Positions 8,150 to 17,015 of a stretch of 27,603 bases of DNA are shown in pieces. The DNA comes from a virus. The DNA lies in the IMG/VR virus record IMGVR_UViG_3300029787_000255, positions 1 to 27,603 of that record; one strand, 5' to 3'. The notes under the pieces were generated by a model. The model was not told where the DNA came from. It did no database searches and saw only the letters and a list, made by a program, of their open reading frames with translations. A program made the translations under genes and the position numbers. How positions within the stretch are numbered: position 1 is the first letter of the stretch; each line of letters starts with the position of its first letter.

Positions 8150-9910
8150 ATGTACAAGATTGTTATCGTGGGGGAAAGCCCGAACAACCCTTCTGGGTTT
8201 GGGCAGCAGGTACGGATGCTTGCAGAGGGATTCCAGAAACGAGGACATGAGGTCAACTGCATATCAGTCAACCACCCACTGAACAACTTGCAGCATGAGA
8301 TAGCCGAGTGGCGAGTGCCGGACATTATGGATGTCGATGTCGTGGACCGGACTCTTCATCAACTCCAGCCGGACATCGTGATCAACTTCTGGCATACAGC
8401 TGGGGTACAGCGGGCCGCTGCATCGCAGTGGTCGCCTGCAAATGCCCAGTCCTATTACTGGCTACCGTGGGAGGGCAGTAGCATCCCCAACGATCTAAAA
8501 GAATGTTTTTCAAAAGTTGAAACTAACAGGATAGTTCACCTGTCCGAGTACGCGAATGATCTATGGCGTAATTACACAGACACTACTGTGGTCATACCTC
8601 ACGGAGTGGATCCCGACATCTTTAATCGTGAACCTATCGAGCGGGCCGCTATCAGGAAAAAGTGGTCCGAGAAGTTTTCAGGAGTTATCTACGAGGAAGA
8701 CATTGTCATCCTGAGCGTCGATAGAAATATCTGGCACAAGCGGTGGGATGCCACTATCGATTTAGTTCGCAGGGTGCAGGAGAAGACTACAAAGAGAGTC
8801 AAGCTACTGGCTCACTGTCGAAAGAAGGAAGATGCTCCTGCTCCGATCAATGGCTACAACATACCCGAGCTAGAGGTGGTGTACGGACTAAAGCCAGGGA
8901 CTATCGTGTTCACAGATTTTGATTGGATTAATCCGCTGACCCGAGAAGAGTTGTGTGAGTTGTACAAAGGATGTGATATCCGTGTCTCTTGTTCCCAGGG
9001 CGAAGGGTTTGGCATCCCGACTGTCGAGGCTGCATTCAGTGGGTGTCTCCAGGTCGTCAATGATACGACCACGATGCCGGAGTTGTTTCCCGAAGACAGT
9101 CCGTGCAGGGTGACTCCCGCGATGACCGAGGCACCTCGACATGTGCTGTACCACGTTCCCGATGTTAAAGAGATGGCGAACCGAGTCTGTCATTTTCTGT
9201 TCACTCTGACAGACGAACAGCGGGACGGCATTCGAGACATAAACGAGGAGCATGCCCGAGGGAGGTACTCGTCATCGCTGATCATCGACAAATGGTGTGA
9301 CCTGTTCGGTCGGAATCGGATCCTGTCGTACAAAGATAGATGGTATAAGTACTGGCGTGGGTACAATCACCAACTCTGGATCGACTACCAAAGTCATCAC
9401 TTGATCACGATGCTGAAGGAACTCGTCGACGACAAGAGTCAGCCTCTCGTCTTCGAGGTGGGATCACAAGACGGTAGATTCGTGAATGATTGTCAGGTGA
9501 GGGGTATCAATATCAAGGGGCTAGAGCCAGACCTCGAAGCTCACGCTCGAAGTCATGAGCAGGCTAGGCAACTGATCCTTCAGCAGTCCGTGGACAAATC
9601 ATGGCCGAAAGCGGACATCATCGTGGTAAATGATACATTCACGTACTGGGACTGGGAAGATGTGGTGATGGCGGCAACCAAGATCCAGAATCATGAGTGG
9701 CTTGTGATCCGAAATAAGACTGTGTATCGGAGAGAAAGTCAGTATAATGAGCCTGGAAATATAGAGACCCTCTTGAAGGATCTAGGGGGAGTTCGACGGC
9801 ACGACCTTGAGTACATTGCCAAGGAGAAACTTGTTTCCAAAGACATGTCCCATGAGATATGGAACTTTGGAGAGAATGCCGAGACCACACTACCGGAAGG
9901 ATTCCAATAA
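8150..9910 (+). CDS. GT-B glycosyltransferase fused to methyltransferase-like domain (586 aa)
   Basis: The N-terminal two thirds is a GT4-type GT-B glycosyltransferase. It has an N-terminal Rossmann start with a Gly-rich SGFGQQ loop near residue 17, IPHGVDPDIF at ~149-158 in the linker, and the donor-site E-x7-E signature in QGEGFGIPTVEA at ~283-294. Residues ~432-586 look like a SAM-dependent methyltransferase Rossmann domain: motif I VFEVGSQDGRF, an acidic end of strand 2 (GLEPD), and a motif IV-like strand (ADIIVVNDTF). Its product would be a glycan that may also be methylated. It follows the Cys-rich gene and ends in a TAATG overlap with the hub gene. The GT domain is firm; methyltransferase activity is a fold-level inference. 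Confidence 0.88.
   Translation: MYKIVIVGESPNNPSGFGQQVRMLAEGFQKRGHEVNCISVNHPLNNLQHEIAEWRVPDIMDVDVVDRTLHQLQPDIVINFWHTAGVQRAAASQWSPANAQSYYWLPWEGSSIPNDLKECFSKVETNRIVHLSEYANDLWRNYTDTTVVIPHGVDPDIFNREPIERAAIRKKWSEKFSGVIYEEDIVILSVDRNIWHKRWDATIDLVRRVQEKTTKRVKLLAHCRKKEDAPAPINGYNIPELEVVYGLKPGTIVFTDFDWINPLTREELCELYKGCDIRVSCSQGEGFGIPTVEAAFSGCLQVVNDTTTMPELFPEDSPCRVTPAMTEAPRHVLYHVPDVKEMANRVCHFLFTLTDEQRDGIRDINEEHARGRYSSSLIIDKWCDLFGRNRILSYKDRWYKYWRGYNHQLWIDYQSHHLITMLKELVDDKSQPLVFEVGSQDGRFVNDCQVRGINIKGLEPDLEAHARSHEQARQLILQQSVDKSWPKADIIVVNDTFTYWDWEDVVMAATKIQNHEWLVIRNKTVYRRESQYNEPGNIETLLKDLGGVRRHDLEYIAKEKLVSKDMSHEIWNFGENAETTLPEGFQ
9895..9901 (+). promoter_or_regulatory. Ribosome binding site that sets the hub gene start
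   Basis: GGAAGGA lies 8 bases upstream of the ATG at 9910, which overlaps the preceding TAA as TAATG. The frame is also open upstream to a start at 9859, but that start lies inside the glycosyltransferase gene and has no such site, so 9910 is preferred. Confidence 0.75.
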
Positions 9911-12900
9911 TGTCGGACGGGTTGTTTGCTAGTAGCTTACACAACAACATCATCAGTTGGGAGGTGTCTGCCTCCATTGATGGTGATTACTCCGCAAGCT
10001 TTTCTTTGTCGAATGAAGAGGGGCAGTATGATGCCTCTATAATCCCTGCGATTTACAGCAGCGACAACCATCTGCTGCAACGAGCTTGTGCGATCAATTG
10101 GTCTCCGGTCGAAGCTTTTCTGGATGTCAAACTTGTTGATGTCAGCAACGCTGGGGGTATCACTTCGTTAGTTAGTACGGATCTACAAACTGCAAGCACC
10201 AACGCTCCTCCGTCTTTAATCCCCGACACTAAACTTCAGGCGGGTGGGGCGCGGCGGCACGTCTTTGGTTTGGTAGAATCTCACGGGCGGGCCGAGAACG
10301 ATAGAAGTAACGAGCTATCACTAGACATCGTGTCTTTCACGTCTCGTCTAAGAAAAAAAGATCTCACGGATTTTGTTACCACTGGGTCTACAGTAAAAGT
10401 TGCCATCGAGCAAGTTCTCGACGACATCGCTACGTTGCACACTTCTTTGTGGGACACTTCGACATGTCCTACTGAAGACTTTGTAGGATTTATTGACGGC
10501 GACAATATCATTGAGTGTGTGCGAAAGCTGGCACAAGTCGCAGGTGCAGACGTATTCACAAATGAATTTGGGATCTTGGTGGTAGAACCTTGGAAGGATC
10601 ACACCAGTTCCGTTGACTATGTCATCCCCGATGCGTTCATTCGCACAGTTAGCAAAGAGATTCCTATTGGTGACGCTCCTTCTGTTGTAACTGTGTCCGG
10701 CAAAGATAAAGAAGAAGTCGATCAGCCGGATGAGAGTACAGATGCCACGGATGAAAGTGTAAACTCCGATTCAGAGCAAGAACAAAATTGCGGAGGTAGC
10801 GGAGACGACTCTAACACAGACCAAGGTGACGCAAACGATTCCGGCACCTCAGAGGTAACCCTAAAGGGGAACGCTGCTGCGGAACAGTTTGAGATCAGCG
10901 ACCGAGACAGCTTACTCTCTTACATGAATACGGTACACAATGGTCCGTTTCTGGACGAGGCTGTTGGCGTTCCGGTCATGCACACCAATCCCTTTGAGGC
11001 GGTAGGTCGAGGGAGTGCAGGAGGTGGTGATAAAAAAATGATCATCGCTGTCCGAGACATACCTCAAAAAACTATCGCACTCGCGGACAGAAAAGTCATT
11101 GAATATGAAAATCTTTTGTATGCATATCAGTATGGTTGCACAGCAAACTGCGGCACGGTAGGGAATTCTCAAGGTGCTGCGGCAGGGGATTCGGGCGCAT
11201 TTCTCAGAGTTTGGGATCACTGCATGTTGGAACTCCTGAACCAGAATGATCCCAGCAAGTTCGTGGCGTCTGATAATGCAGCTGAAGAAGAAGATCACCC
11301 AGGGCATGGGAGTGTCATCGAATGCAATGATGACAATTTGCCGTATCCTTCCGGCGGGAACAGGCTTGTTCTGGATAATGTTGCAAACACTGCTCACTTG
11401 CCGGACGGTCATAAGTACAAGGGTCGAGATGATATTCATCCTGGCATGGCGATCCAGCCGTACAACCAACCATGGAGGCTCAACGGCACCATAGTAGTAA
11501 AAGCCAACGAGATGCTGGAAGGATTCGGCGGCAACAATCGGTATCAAAATGGAATGAAGAACTGCGTACAGTTGCACTACTTACCATTCGATCCTGCGAC
11601 TGGATCGGGAGGAACAGAGTTCCTCAATCATTACGCAAATGTAAACAACCAGACCACTGGATGCTTTGTGGATGTAATCGGACAGCAAGTGGACGTGTAC
11701 TATACGGGATGGTGTCAAGTCATTGAGGTCGTGGACGCTATCAATGCCCATGGGAAAGCTCAGAAGCTGGTCATAGTTGAGCATGGTAGAGAATACGACA
11801 GTAGTGAATGGATGTGTAACGAAGCTCATGGAGGGCAAGCTTCAGACTACCCCAGCGTGGAGAACGCCGACTATATATCAGACGGATCGGGGTTTTTGCC
11901 CACACGCCAAGGCGGTTTGCAGTTTGACCCTGTGCGTGTCAAAGCGATGTGTCGGGAAGGTAACGATCCGCGAGTTGCAAGAGGTGACGGGATGACGGGA
12001 GACGGAGCAGGGTTCCCGAATAATTACTTCAGTGCGACTGCTTTTTCTTCTCCAATTTACTTTTGCGACGACCCTGAAGAGGTTACGGAAGACCAGATCC
12101 GCAAGATCACCTTTGACATAAAAGCACCAGGAGGGTTTGATCCTAGTCGAATACGGATGGAAGAAACCGCTCCTCGTCAAAAAGTAATCACAGGGCGAGA
12201 TGCTTGGACGATTCGGAACATGAGCGAGATCTTGTCCAAGCAGAATGAACTGGCCGAGCAGCTGAAAGCTCTTGAAGATAAAGTCGAGGAAGAGAAAGAA
12301 GCGGCAGAAGCAGAAAAGTCAGGAGGCGGCAAAGGCGGCGGGGGCAAAGGCGGTGGTGGTACAGGTCAATCTGCGGTGCCACAGGTGACTGCGGAGGAAG
12401 CACTCCAGAAGACCCGTCAAGCTTTACGAGAGTCCGGTGGCATCATTCAACCAGGAAGCGGCAGCGGGCAACGAGGAGGTCATGAAAAAGATGTGGGTCT
12501 ACAAACACAAGAGCATCCTACCAAGATCCAAGGAACAGCCCATGACAGTTTCCTTCGGGACCAGTTTGGGTATGTAGGTCAGGAGTTCACAAACGAGTTC
12601 ATTGCACACCGTTACCAAGCTACGAAGATCGCGGCCCGAGTATTACAAGAAGCCAAAATGAACAGGCGTCGATACTCTATTGATATGATGTACTCGCCCA
12701 AGGTCGGACTGAACAGAGTTGTAAAGTTCAACACCCCCTACAGTGCTGAAGAAGTGACGGGCCGTGTTGTTTCCATATCAATTGCCTACGACAAGAGTCC
12801 AGCTGCAACGATGTCCATTACCGTTGAATCGTTTGAAGATCTAGGTAAAACATCGGCCTCGTCTAACATTCTTGGCAACCCTGCACTTCGTCAGCTAGAT

Positions 12901-13725
12901 GGCAAGAACTGGAAGAGCGAAGCTACCGATGCCGCACAAGCAAGAGTTCTGTCCGCTACAGATCTCACGTTCTTAGAAGATGGAATCAATTCAACATCCA
13001 CGGATTTCCTGGCCGCTGGGTTTATACCAAAACAGTGGGTGGCTATTGAAGGATCGACTAGTCGGTACAACAATAGTGACAAGTGTATTCGCAGTGTGAC
13101 AGCTAACAACATTACTTGGAGGCTGAATGATACGGGAGAGCTTACTGCGGCAAATGATCACGACACCACTGACGCTATCGACGGGATCAACATATACAAT
13201 GTCAACATTCCGTATCAAAAGAAACAAGAGGCTCGTATAGATGACGGATACATTACCCTACAAACTTTTGACTCTACTCATCGGGGTCACGTCTTAGACA
13301 CTCTACAGGGAGAGGATGGTCAGGCCGACTACAGCTACAATCGTCCGCGAGGCGATTGTCCTGGGGGGACCGCAGAACTTTGGCAAGAAATAAAACTACA
13401 AGCTGGGTTTTATCGCTTGCTATTTAATGCGAGGGACGATATGATTTCCGGCGGCTTTGACAATCTAGAATTTCATGTCGATTCATCTACCGGAGGGTTG
13501 ACCATCGGATTAGTAGATACATGGACGCACAATGATTTGCACAGTGATCCTCGCGCTCCGTCAACTATGAAACAGCGAAGTAACATAAGTTCGACATTTA
13601 TAATTGCAGAGGCAAAAAAATATAAACTTAGATTTAAAACTTCGAGAACGGGCGGCATCTCTACGGGAGTCGGCAATCGAATTCAAATCTCTAACGTAAG
13701 GCTATTCACCGAAAATACGATATAA
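9910..13725 (+). CDS. Large tail hub/baseplate-type protein with inserts and C-terminal jelly roll (1271 aa)
   Basis: Residues 1-~265 read like a tail hub (gp27 / gene D type) protein: beta-rich start, then ECVRKLAQVAGADVFTNEFG at ~200-220 and an EPW strand. A second hub-like beta block (NRVVKFNTP ... SISIAYDKSPAATMSITVESFEDL) appears only at ~935-980. Between them are an acidic Asp/Ser/Glu stretch (~267-317), a ~450-residue unrecognised domain, a coiled coil (~770-800) and Gly/Lys repeats (~800-818). The last ~120 residues resemble a carbohydrate-binding jelly roll (WQEIKLQAGFYRLLFNAR). As a hub it would cap the tail tube and anchor fibres. It closes the structural module, 3 bases before the replication genes. 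The hub assignment is moderately sure; the insert function is unknown. Confidence 0.75.
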   Translation: MSDGLFASSLHNNIISWEVSASIDGDYSASFSLSNEEGQYDASIIPAIYSSDNHLLQRACAINWSPVEAFLDVKLVDVSNAGGITSLVSTDLQTASTNAPPSLIPDTKLQAGGARRHVFGLVESHGRAENDRSNELSLDIVSFTSRLRKKDLTDFVTTGSTVKVAIEQVLDDIATLHTSLWDTSTCPTEDFVGFIDGDNIIECVRKLAQVAGADVFTNEFGILVVEPWKDHTSSVDYVIPDAFIRTVSKEIPIGDAPSVVTVSGKDKEEVDQPDESTDATDESVNSDSEQEQNCGGSGDDSNTDQGDANDSGTSEVTLKGNAAAEQFEISDRDSLLSYMNTVHNGPFLDEAVGVPVMHTNPFEAVGRGSAGGGDKKMIIAVRDIPQKTIALADRKVIEYENLLYAYQYGCTANCGTVGNSQGAAAGDSGAFLRVWDHCMLELLNQNDPSKFVASDNAAEEEDHPGHGSVIECNDDNLPYPSGGNRLVLDNVANTAHLPDGHKYKGRDDIHPGMAIQPYNQPWRLNGTIVVKANEMLEGFGGNNRYQNGMKNCVQLHYLPFDPATGSGGTEFLNHYANVNNQTTGCFVDVIGQQVDVYYTGWCQVIEVVDAINAHGKAQKLVIVEHGREYDSSEWMCNEAHGGQASDYPSVENADYISDGSGFLPTRQGGLQFDPVRVKAMCREGNDPRVARGDGMTGDGAGFPNNYFSATAFSSPIYFCDDPEEVTEDQIRKITFDIKAPGGFDPSRIRMEETAPRQKVITGRDAWTIRNMSEILSKQNELAEQLKALEDKVEEEKEAAEAEKSGGGKGGGGKGGGGTGQSAVPQVTAEEALQKTRQALRESGGIIQPGSGSGQRGGHEKDVGLQTQEHPTKIQGTAHDSFLRDQFGYVGQEFTNEFIAHRYQATKIAARVLQEAKMNRRRYSIDMMYSPKVGLNRVVKFNTPYSAEEVTGRVVSISIAYDKSPAATMSITVESFEDLGKTSASSNILGNPALRQLDGKNWKSEATDAAQARVLSATDLTFLEDGINSTSTDFLAAGFIPKQWVAIEGSTSRYNNSDKCIRSVTANNITWRLNDTGELTAANDHDTTDAIDGINIYNVNIPYQKKQEARIDDGYITLQTFDSTHRGHVLDTLQGEDGQADYSYNRPRGDCPGGTAELWQEIKLQAGFYRLLFNARDDMISGGFDNLEFHVDSSTGGLTIGLVDTWTHNDLHSDPRAPSTMKQRSNISSTFIIAEAKKYKLRFKTSRTGGISTGVGNRIQISNVRLFTENTI

Positions 13726-13728
13726 CAT

Positions 13729-14595
13729 ATGGATAAATTCACCTCTGAGTTGTTTGCTCAACCTCTGCCACTGACTGCCGAGCAAATTTGTGTATACCTT
13801 TGCATGCGTAGTGACATTGTCCGAAACGAGACAGTGACCGCTCGTATGGCTAAAGCATCCGGTGCGTTGTGCAGCGGACTGGCGTGTGCAACAATTGCCG
13901 AACGTCTTAACATCCCCGAGCTAACTGTTGCCGCACATCTACGGAAGCTGTCCGATCTGAAGTGGATTAAATTAAGATCCGACACTTCGGGGGATACGTT
14001 ACAACTGGGAACGAAAGACGGCATCGAGATAACTTGGTATTGTGATATACCCGAGCCTCCTCCTGTGAAAGAAAAACCAGAGGGTACGATAGATCAGATC
14101 CGTGCATTGGCTCAAGAGAAGTCCGAACAAAGCAAAGTAAAGCGTGTGAGGATCTCTTCAAAGGCTAAAAGGAAGCTAGTCGATGACACCATAGGCGGTC
14201 TTGTTTCGGACGAGAAATCTTCTACACTAATCATCGATCACATAATTAGTGAAACACAAAGATTACACAAGACTCGTCCTACCTTTGACGACCATGCGAT
14301 TAAATTTGTATACGCTAACAGGATTGTAAAGTACTGCGGAGATCTGGACGCTGCTAAAGAAGTTGTCACCTGGACGTTTGAAAACTGGGACAGCCTCAAA
14401 AAACCTTTGAAGCTAGACATGGACTACCCACAGCTGCAACTGTTTGCTACACGATCCATTTGTGACCGACTAAGCAATTACATTGCCAAGGGGATTCCCA
14501 CAGAAAAAGTTGACCGAAGCGGACTGGCTACCAGGGCCGACTCGCAAAGCATTGAGGAGGCACCCGATGAAGGTTGGGGAGATGCAAATAACTGA
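13729..14595 (+). CDS. Winged-helix replication-initiator-like protein (288 aa)
   Basis: Residues ~45-80 form a helix-turn-helix with wing (TIAERLNIPELTVAAHLRKL then a WIKLRSD strand). A charged, Lys-rich linker (~100-140) and a helical C-terminal domain follow. It is the first gene after the tail module and stands directly before a DnaC-type ATPase and DnaB-type helicase. That is the place of phage O/DnaD-like initiators that bind the origin and recruit the loader. Initiator function is inferred from this order; a transcription regulator is the main alternative. The ATG follows the hub stop by 3 bases with no strong Shine-Dalgarno. The end overlaps the next gene by 29 bases. Confidence 0.66.
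   Translation: MDKFTSELFAQPLPLTAEQICVYLCMRSDIVRNETVTARMAKASGALCSGLACATIAERLNIPELTVAAHLRKLSDLKWIKLRSDTSGDTLQLGTKDGIEITWYCDIPEPPPVKEKPEGTIDQIRALAQEKSEQSKVKRVRISSKAKRKLVDDTIGGLVSDEKSSTLIIDHIISETQRLHKTRPTFDDHAIKFVYANRIVKYCGDLDAAKEVVTWTFENWDSLKKPLKLDMDYPQLQLFATRSICDRLSNYIAKGIPTEKVDRSGLATRADSQSIEEAPDEGWGDANN
14554..14560 (+). promoter_or_regulatory. Ribosome binding site deciding the helicase-loader start
   Basis: GAGGAGG, 6 bases before the ATG at 14567, is one of the strongest Shine-Dalgarno sites in the window. It supports the 14567 start over the longer open frame from 14483, which would overlap the previous gene by 113 bases. Confidence 0.75.
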
Positions 14596-15160
14596 AGAAC
14601 ATCTGAGGCGTATTAGGATTCCGAAGTGCCACTGGCGGGCCGAGCTAAACAGGATCCCAGAGTCCTGCCGTCACAAGTCCACTATTGTCCGGTACTGCGA
14701 TGACATCTTGAACAAGGTCTGGGAGCCGACAGGTCTCCTCCTGTTCGGGGAGTATAGCAGCGGCAAGTCTGCCATTGGATCCATCTGCCTGAAAGCGGCA
14801 GCGGCCCATGGGGTAATCGGGTACTGGATATCAGCCGGAGATCTTCCCAGGTATCAGATCGAGAAGGAGATGTTTGACGATGAGCTAACTTGCTACGAGC
14901 GAGCCAGGACATCCTCCCTGCTGGTCATCGACGAGTATTACATGCGGGCAGAGATGAAGTGGACAGAGGATGCCGTCGATGCTTTGGTCCGTGCCAGGAT
15001 CGACGAGGAGAAGTGTACGATCATCACAACAAACCACACCCCCCAGGACATCGAGAGAAACCGGCCCGCGATGGGGGCAGCGTTGCACCAAGCAACCTAT
15101 CCGATCAAAGTCCTGGGACACGACTTCCGAAAGGACATCGGGAAGGAGATGAACATCTGA
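14567..15160 (+). CDS. DnaC/IstB-like AAA+ helicase loader (197 aa)
   Basis: A compact P-loop ATPase. Walker A is GEYSSGKS at ~residues 57-65, Walker B LLVIDEYY at ~118-125, and a sensor-1-like strand TIITTNH follows at ~150. Size and motif spacing match DnaC/IstB loaders, which open or deliver the replicative helicase at the fork. The next gene is that helicase, joined by a TGATG overlap, which makes the assignment stronger. There is no N-terminal zinc finger. It uses GC-ending codons much more than the genes before it. Confidence 0.82.
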   Translation: MKVGEMQITEEHLRRIRIPKCHWRAELNRIPESCRHKSTIVRYCDDILNKVWEPTGLLLFGEYSSGKSAIGSICLKAAAAHGVIGYWISAGDLPRYQIEKEMFDDELTCYERARTSSLLVIDEYYMRAEMKWTEDAVDALVRARIDEEKCTIITTNHTPQDIERNRPAMGAALHQATYPIKVLGHDFRKDIGKEMNI

Positions 15161-16443
15161 TGGATAGTGTAGGTCTGCGACTAATTAACACCTTGATCGA
15201 AGCCCAGGACATGGGGATCCTGGCCGACTACCACCTGACCAGGGACGACCTGTTCGAGGAGGCAGGCAAAGCCTTCGAGTGGATCAAGCAATACATCAAG
15301 GACACTGGCGACTGGCCTTCTAGGAAGTCGGTCGAGGAGAACTGCATGGTGGATCTGCCCGACGAGGTAGACAATCCCAAGTACATCTGTGACGTAGTCC
15401 GCAAGCGGTCGATGGGAAAGATGATGCAGTCCCAGCTAAGGCGGGCCGCAGAGAAGTTAGAAGATCGAGATCCTGACGAAGCCCTGAAGATCGTGTCGGA
15501 AGCCACGATGCAGATTAAGCGAAAGCAAGTCCGCAGAAGTTCGGTGGTTAGTTATCGAGAAGATGGTGAACGTCGAATCGACACATACGACTCTTTGAAA
15601 TCCTTTGGAGGATATCGAGGCGTACCGACTCCGTGGGAAGGATTAGACAACTGCATCCAGGGGTGGGTAAATGGTACGTTCAATGTAGTCACTGCGATGC
15701 AGAACACAGGCAAGACTTGGTGGTTAGCTAAGTGTGCGAACAACGCACTAAGTCTGGGGAAGCGTGTCGGGTTTATAACTTTGGAGATGTCGGCAGACCG
15801 TATCGCCAGACGACTCGATGCTGTACAATATCAGATACCGTTTCGCAGACTTAGAGATGGAGATCTAGATGTTGCAGCCGAAGCAGATTGGAAGTCGAAA
15901 GTTAGACGAGATACTAAAGGATCTGGAGACATCTTACTTGCCGACAAGATGCTCATTAAGTCGGTGGATGACGCAACAAACTTTGTACTCGAACACCGGC
16001 CCGACATCCTCTTCATCGATGGCGGCTACCGATTTGAAGTTGTCGGACGCAAAGGTTCGTGGGAACAACAAGTCGAGATCGTTCGCCACTTACAGATTTC
16101 AGCGGAAGCAACCGACATTCCGTGGATCGTCTCGACCCAACAAGGGGATGCCAATGAGACTGGCAGAGAAAAAAAGCGAGGTCCGCACATGCGCGCTTGG
16201 GGTGTCCGTTACGGAAAAGAATGGGTCATTGACCCAGACGTGGTTCTCGGACTCTACGCGAATGAGGATCTCAGGCTTATTAACCAAATGGAAATTCACG
16301 TCCTCAAAATGAGAGACAATGCTGGTGATCATGCCGGTGAGTTGAAGATCAACTGGAACACGACAGAGATGGATTTTTCCGAAGTGCCGATGTCTGCACC
16401 TTCTACCTCAAGCCCTGCGTCCAGTCCGGCTGTCTCGTTTTAG
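15160..16443 (+). CDS. dnaB: DnaB-family replicative DNA helicase (427 aa)
   Basis: Hexameric SF4 helicase that unwinds DNA at the fork. The N-terminal helical domain (residues ~1-110) is short. The RecA-like domain follows: TPWEGLDNCIQGW at ~155-167, Walker A ending NTGKT at ~183-187, ITLEMS at ~207-212, and Walker B DILFIDGG at ~283-290. The C-terminal LKMRDNAGDHAGELKINW matches the conserved end of DnaB (KxRxGxxG). The start at 15160 overlaps the loader's TGA. GGAAGGAG at 15141-15148 lies 11 bases upstream. An open frame upstream of 15160 is only read-through of the loader gene. The tail is Ser/Pro/Ala-rich. Codon use changes from GC-ending to mixed near 15480. Confidence 0.93.
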   Translation: MDSVGLRLINTLIEAQDMGILADYHLTRDDLFEEAGKAFEWIKQYIKDTGDWPSRKSVEENCMVDLPDEVDNPKYICDVVRKRSMGKMMQSQLRRAAEKLEDRDPDEALKIVSEATMQIKRKQVRRSSVVSYREDGERRIDTYDSLKSFGGYRGVPTPWEGLDNCIQGWVNGTFNVVTAMQNTGKTWWLAKCANNALSLGKRVGFITLEMSADRIARRLDAVQYQIPFRRLRDGDLDVAAEADWKSKVRRDTKGSGDILLADKMLIKSVDDATNFVLEHRPDILFIDGGYRFEVVGRKGSWEQQVEIVRHLQISAEATDIPWIVSTQQGDANETGREKKRGPHMRAWGVRYGKEWVIDPDVVLGLYANEDLRLINQMEIHVLKMRDNAGDHAGELKINWNTTEMDFSEVPMSAPSTSSPASSPAVSF

Positions 16444-16492
16444 CCTATAAAACAAGGGTAAAAAAAACTTTTTAATTTTCTCTAAATCCCAC

Positions 16493-16520
16493 TTGACAAT
16501 GTAACCGATAAAGGTACAAT
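16493..16520 (+). promoter_or_regulatory. Sigma70-like promoter P1
   Basis: TTGACA (16493-16498) and TACAAT (16515-16520) are separated by 16 bases. An A/T-rich tract lies upstream (eight A at 16460-16467, then CTTTTT and more T), resembling an UP element. It occupies the 125-base gap after dnaB and would start RNA near 16527, about 40 bases before the ATG at 16569. The same layout recurs at P2. This is the clearest kind of promoter in the window. Confidence 0.85.
16505..16514. promoter_or_regulatory. Candidate operator in P1 spacer
   Basis: CCGATAAAGG within the spacer forms an ACC-6-GGT inverted repeat with its flanks and shares CCGATAA-x-GGTA with P2. Conservation inside a promoter spacer that is otherwise free to vary suggests a protein-binding site. 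The factor is unknown. Confidence 0.35.
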
Positions 16521-16568
16521 AAGAGACATACAAGTTACTAACAAACTTTGAAACAAGGAAACAAACCA

Positions 16569-16910
16569 ATGCTTCACCTCAACCCCGCAGAACAAGAAGA
16601 AGCAAACTTTCAAGTCGCCACCGATGCCGATTGGGATCGGGAGGAAGCCCGCGAGCTAGGTCAGTTGCATCCAGAGAAACCTTGGATCTTAACGGATCGA
16701 GATGCTTGGCATAAAAATCCAAATTACACTGGGCCTGCCGTGCCTCATCCCGAAGACGAGTGCTGGGAGCGTGAGGGTGAAGCACCAAGTTGCGATTGCC
16801 CCGAGACCCCTGCGTGTCATCAAGAACTTTGCGACGAGTGCCGCGCGGCATTCGAGCAAGATATGCTGAACCGAGAGCGAGTTGAAAATCCTGTCGATCC
16901 TCCCTTTTAA
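16569..16910 (+). CDS. Small acidic unknown protein behind P1 (113 aa)
   Basis: Not recognised. It is acidic, rich in Glu, Asp, Pro and Trp, with a cysteine cluster near residues 80-100 (C-x-C-x5-C-x4-C-x2-C) that could bind zinc. AAGGAA at 16555-16560 lies 8 bases before the ATG; the frame also opens at a TTG at 16548, but the ATG fits the ribosome site. It has its own promoter, P1, and is followed by a second promoter, so it may be expressed separately from the replication genes. Small, acidic, promoter-proximal phage genes often interfere with host functions, but nothing here proves that. Confidence 0.72.
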   Translation: MLHLNPAEQEEANFQVATDADWDREEARELGQLHPEKPWILTDRDAWHKNPNYTGPAVPHPEDECWEREGEAPSCDCPETPACHQELCDECRAAFEQDMLNRERVENPVDPPF

Positions 16911-16945
16911 GGGAGGCGGCGGGAAAAAAACTTTTGAGATTTTAC

Positions 16946-16973
16946 TTGACAACATTTCCGATAACGGTATAAT
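16946..16973 (+). promoter_or_regulatory. Sigma70-like promoter P2
   Basis: TTGACA (16946-16951), a 16-base spacer, then a perfect TATAAT (16968-16973). Seven A and CTTTT at 16924-16935 lie upstream as in P1. ACTTGACAA, CCGATAA, GGTA and AATAAGA are identical in P1 and P2. The leader also resembles P1's, with ACAAGGAA or CAAGGAAC before the start codon. It drives the gene at 17016 and probably the primase operon beyond. Confidence 0.88.
16958..16967. promoter_or_regulatory. Candidate operator in P2 spacer
   Basis: CCGATAACGG, an inverted repeat CCG-4-CGG directly before the -10 box. It shares CCGATAA-x-GGTA with P1 at the same distance from the -10 box. A regulator bound here would cover the promoter. 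Confidence 0.38.
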
Positions 16974-17015
16974 AAGAAAAGACAACAACGAACATTTGAA
17001 CAAGGAACCAAAGCT

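Noticed and set aside
10912-11577. 221-residue - strand frame within the hub gene
   Set aside because: Antisense to a confident long gene; no known domain and no promoter or ribosome site.
16899-16916. Hairpin CCTCCCT-TTTA-AGGGAGG containing the stop codon of the P1 gene
   Set aside because: The stem is good but it is followed by GC-rich bases and an A-run on the + strand, not a T-run, so it is not a standard Rho-independent terminator. It might still be an RNA stability element.
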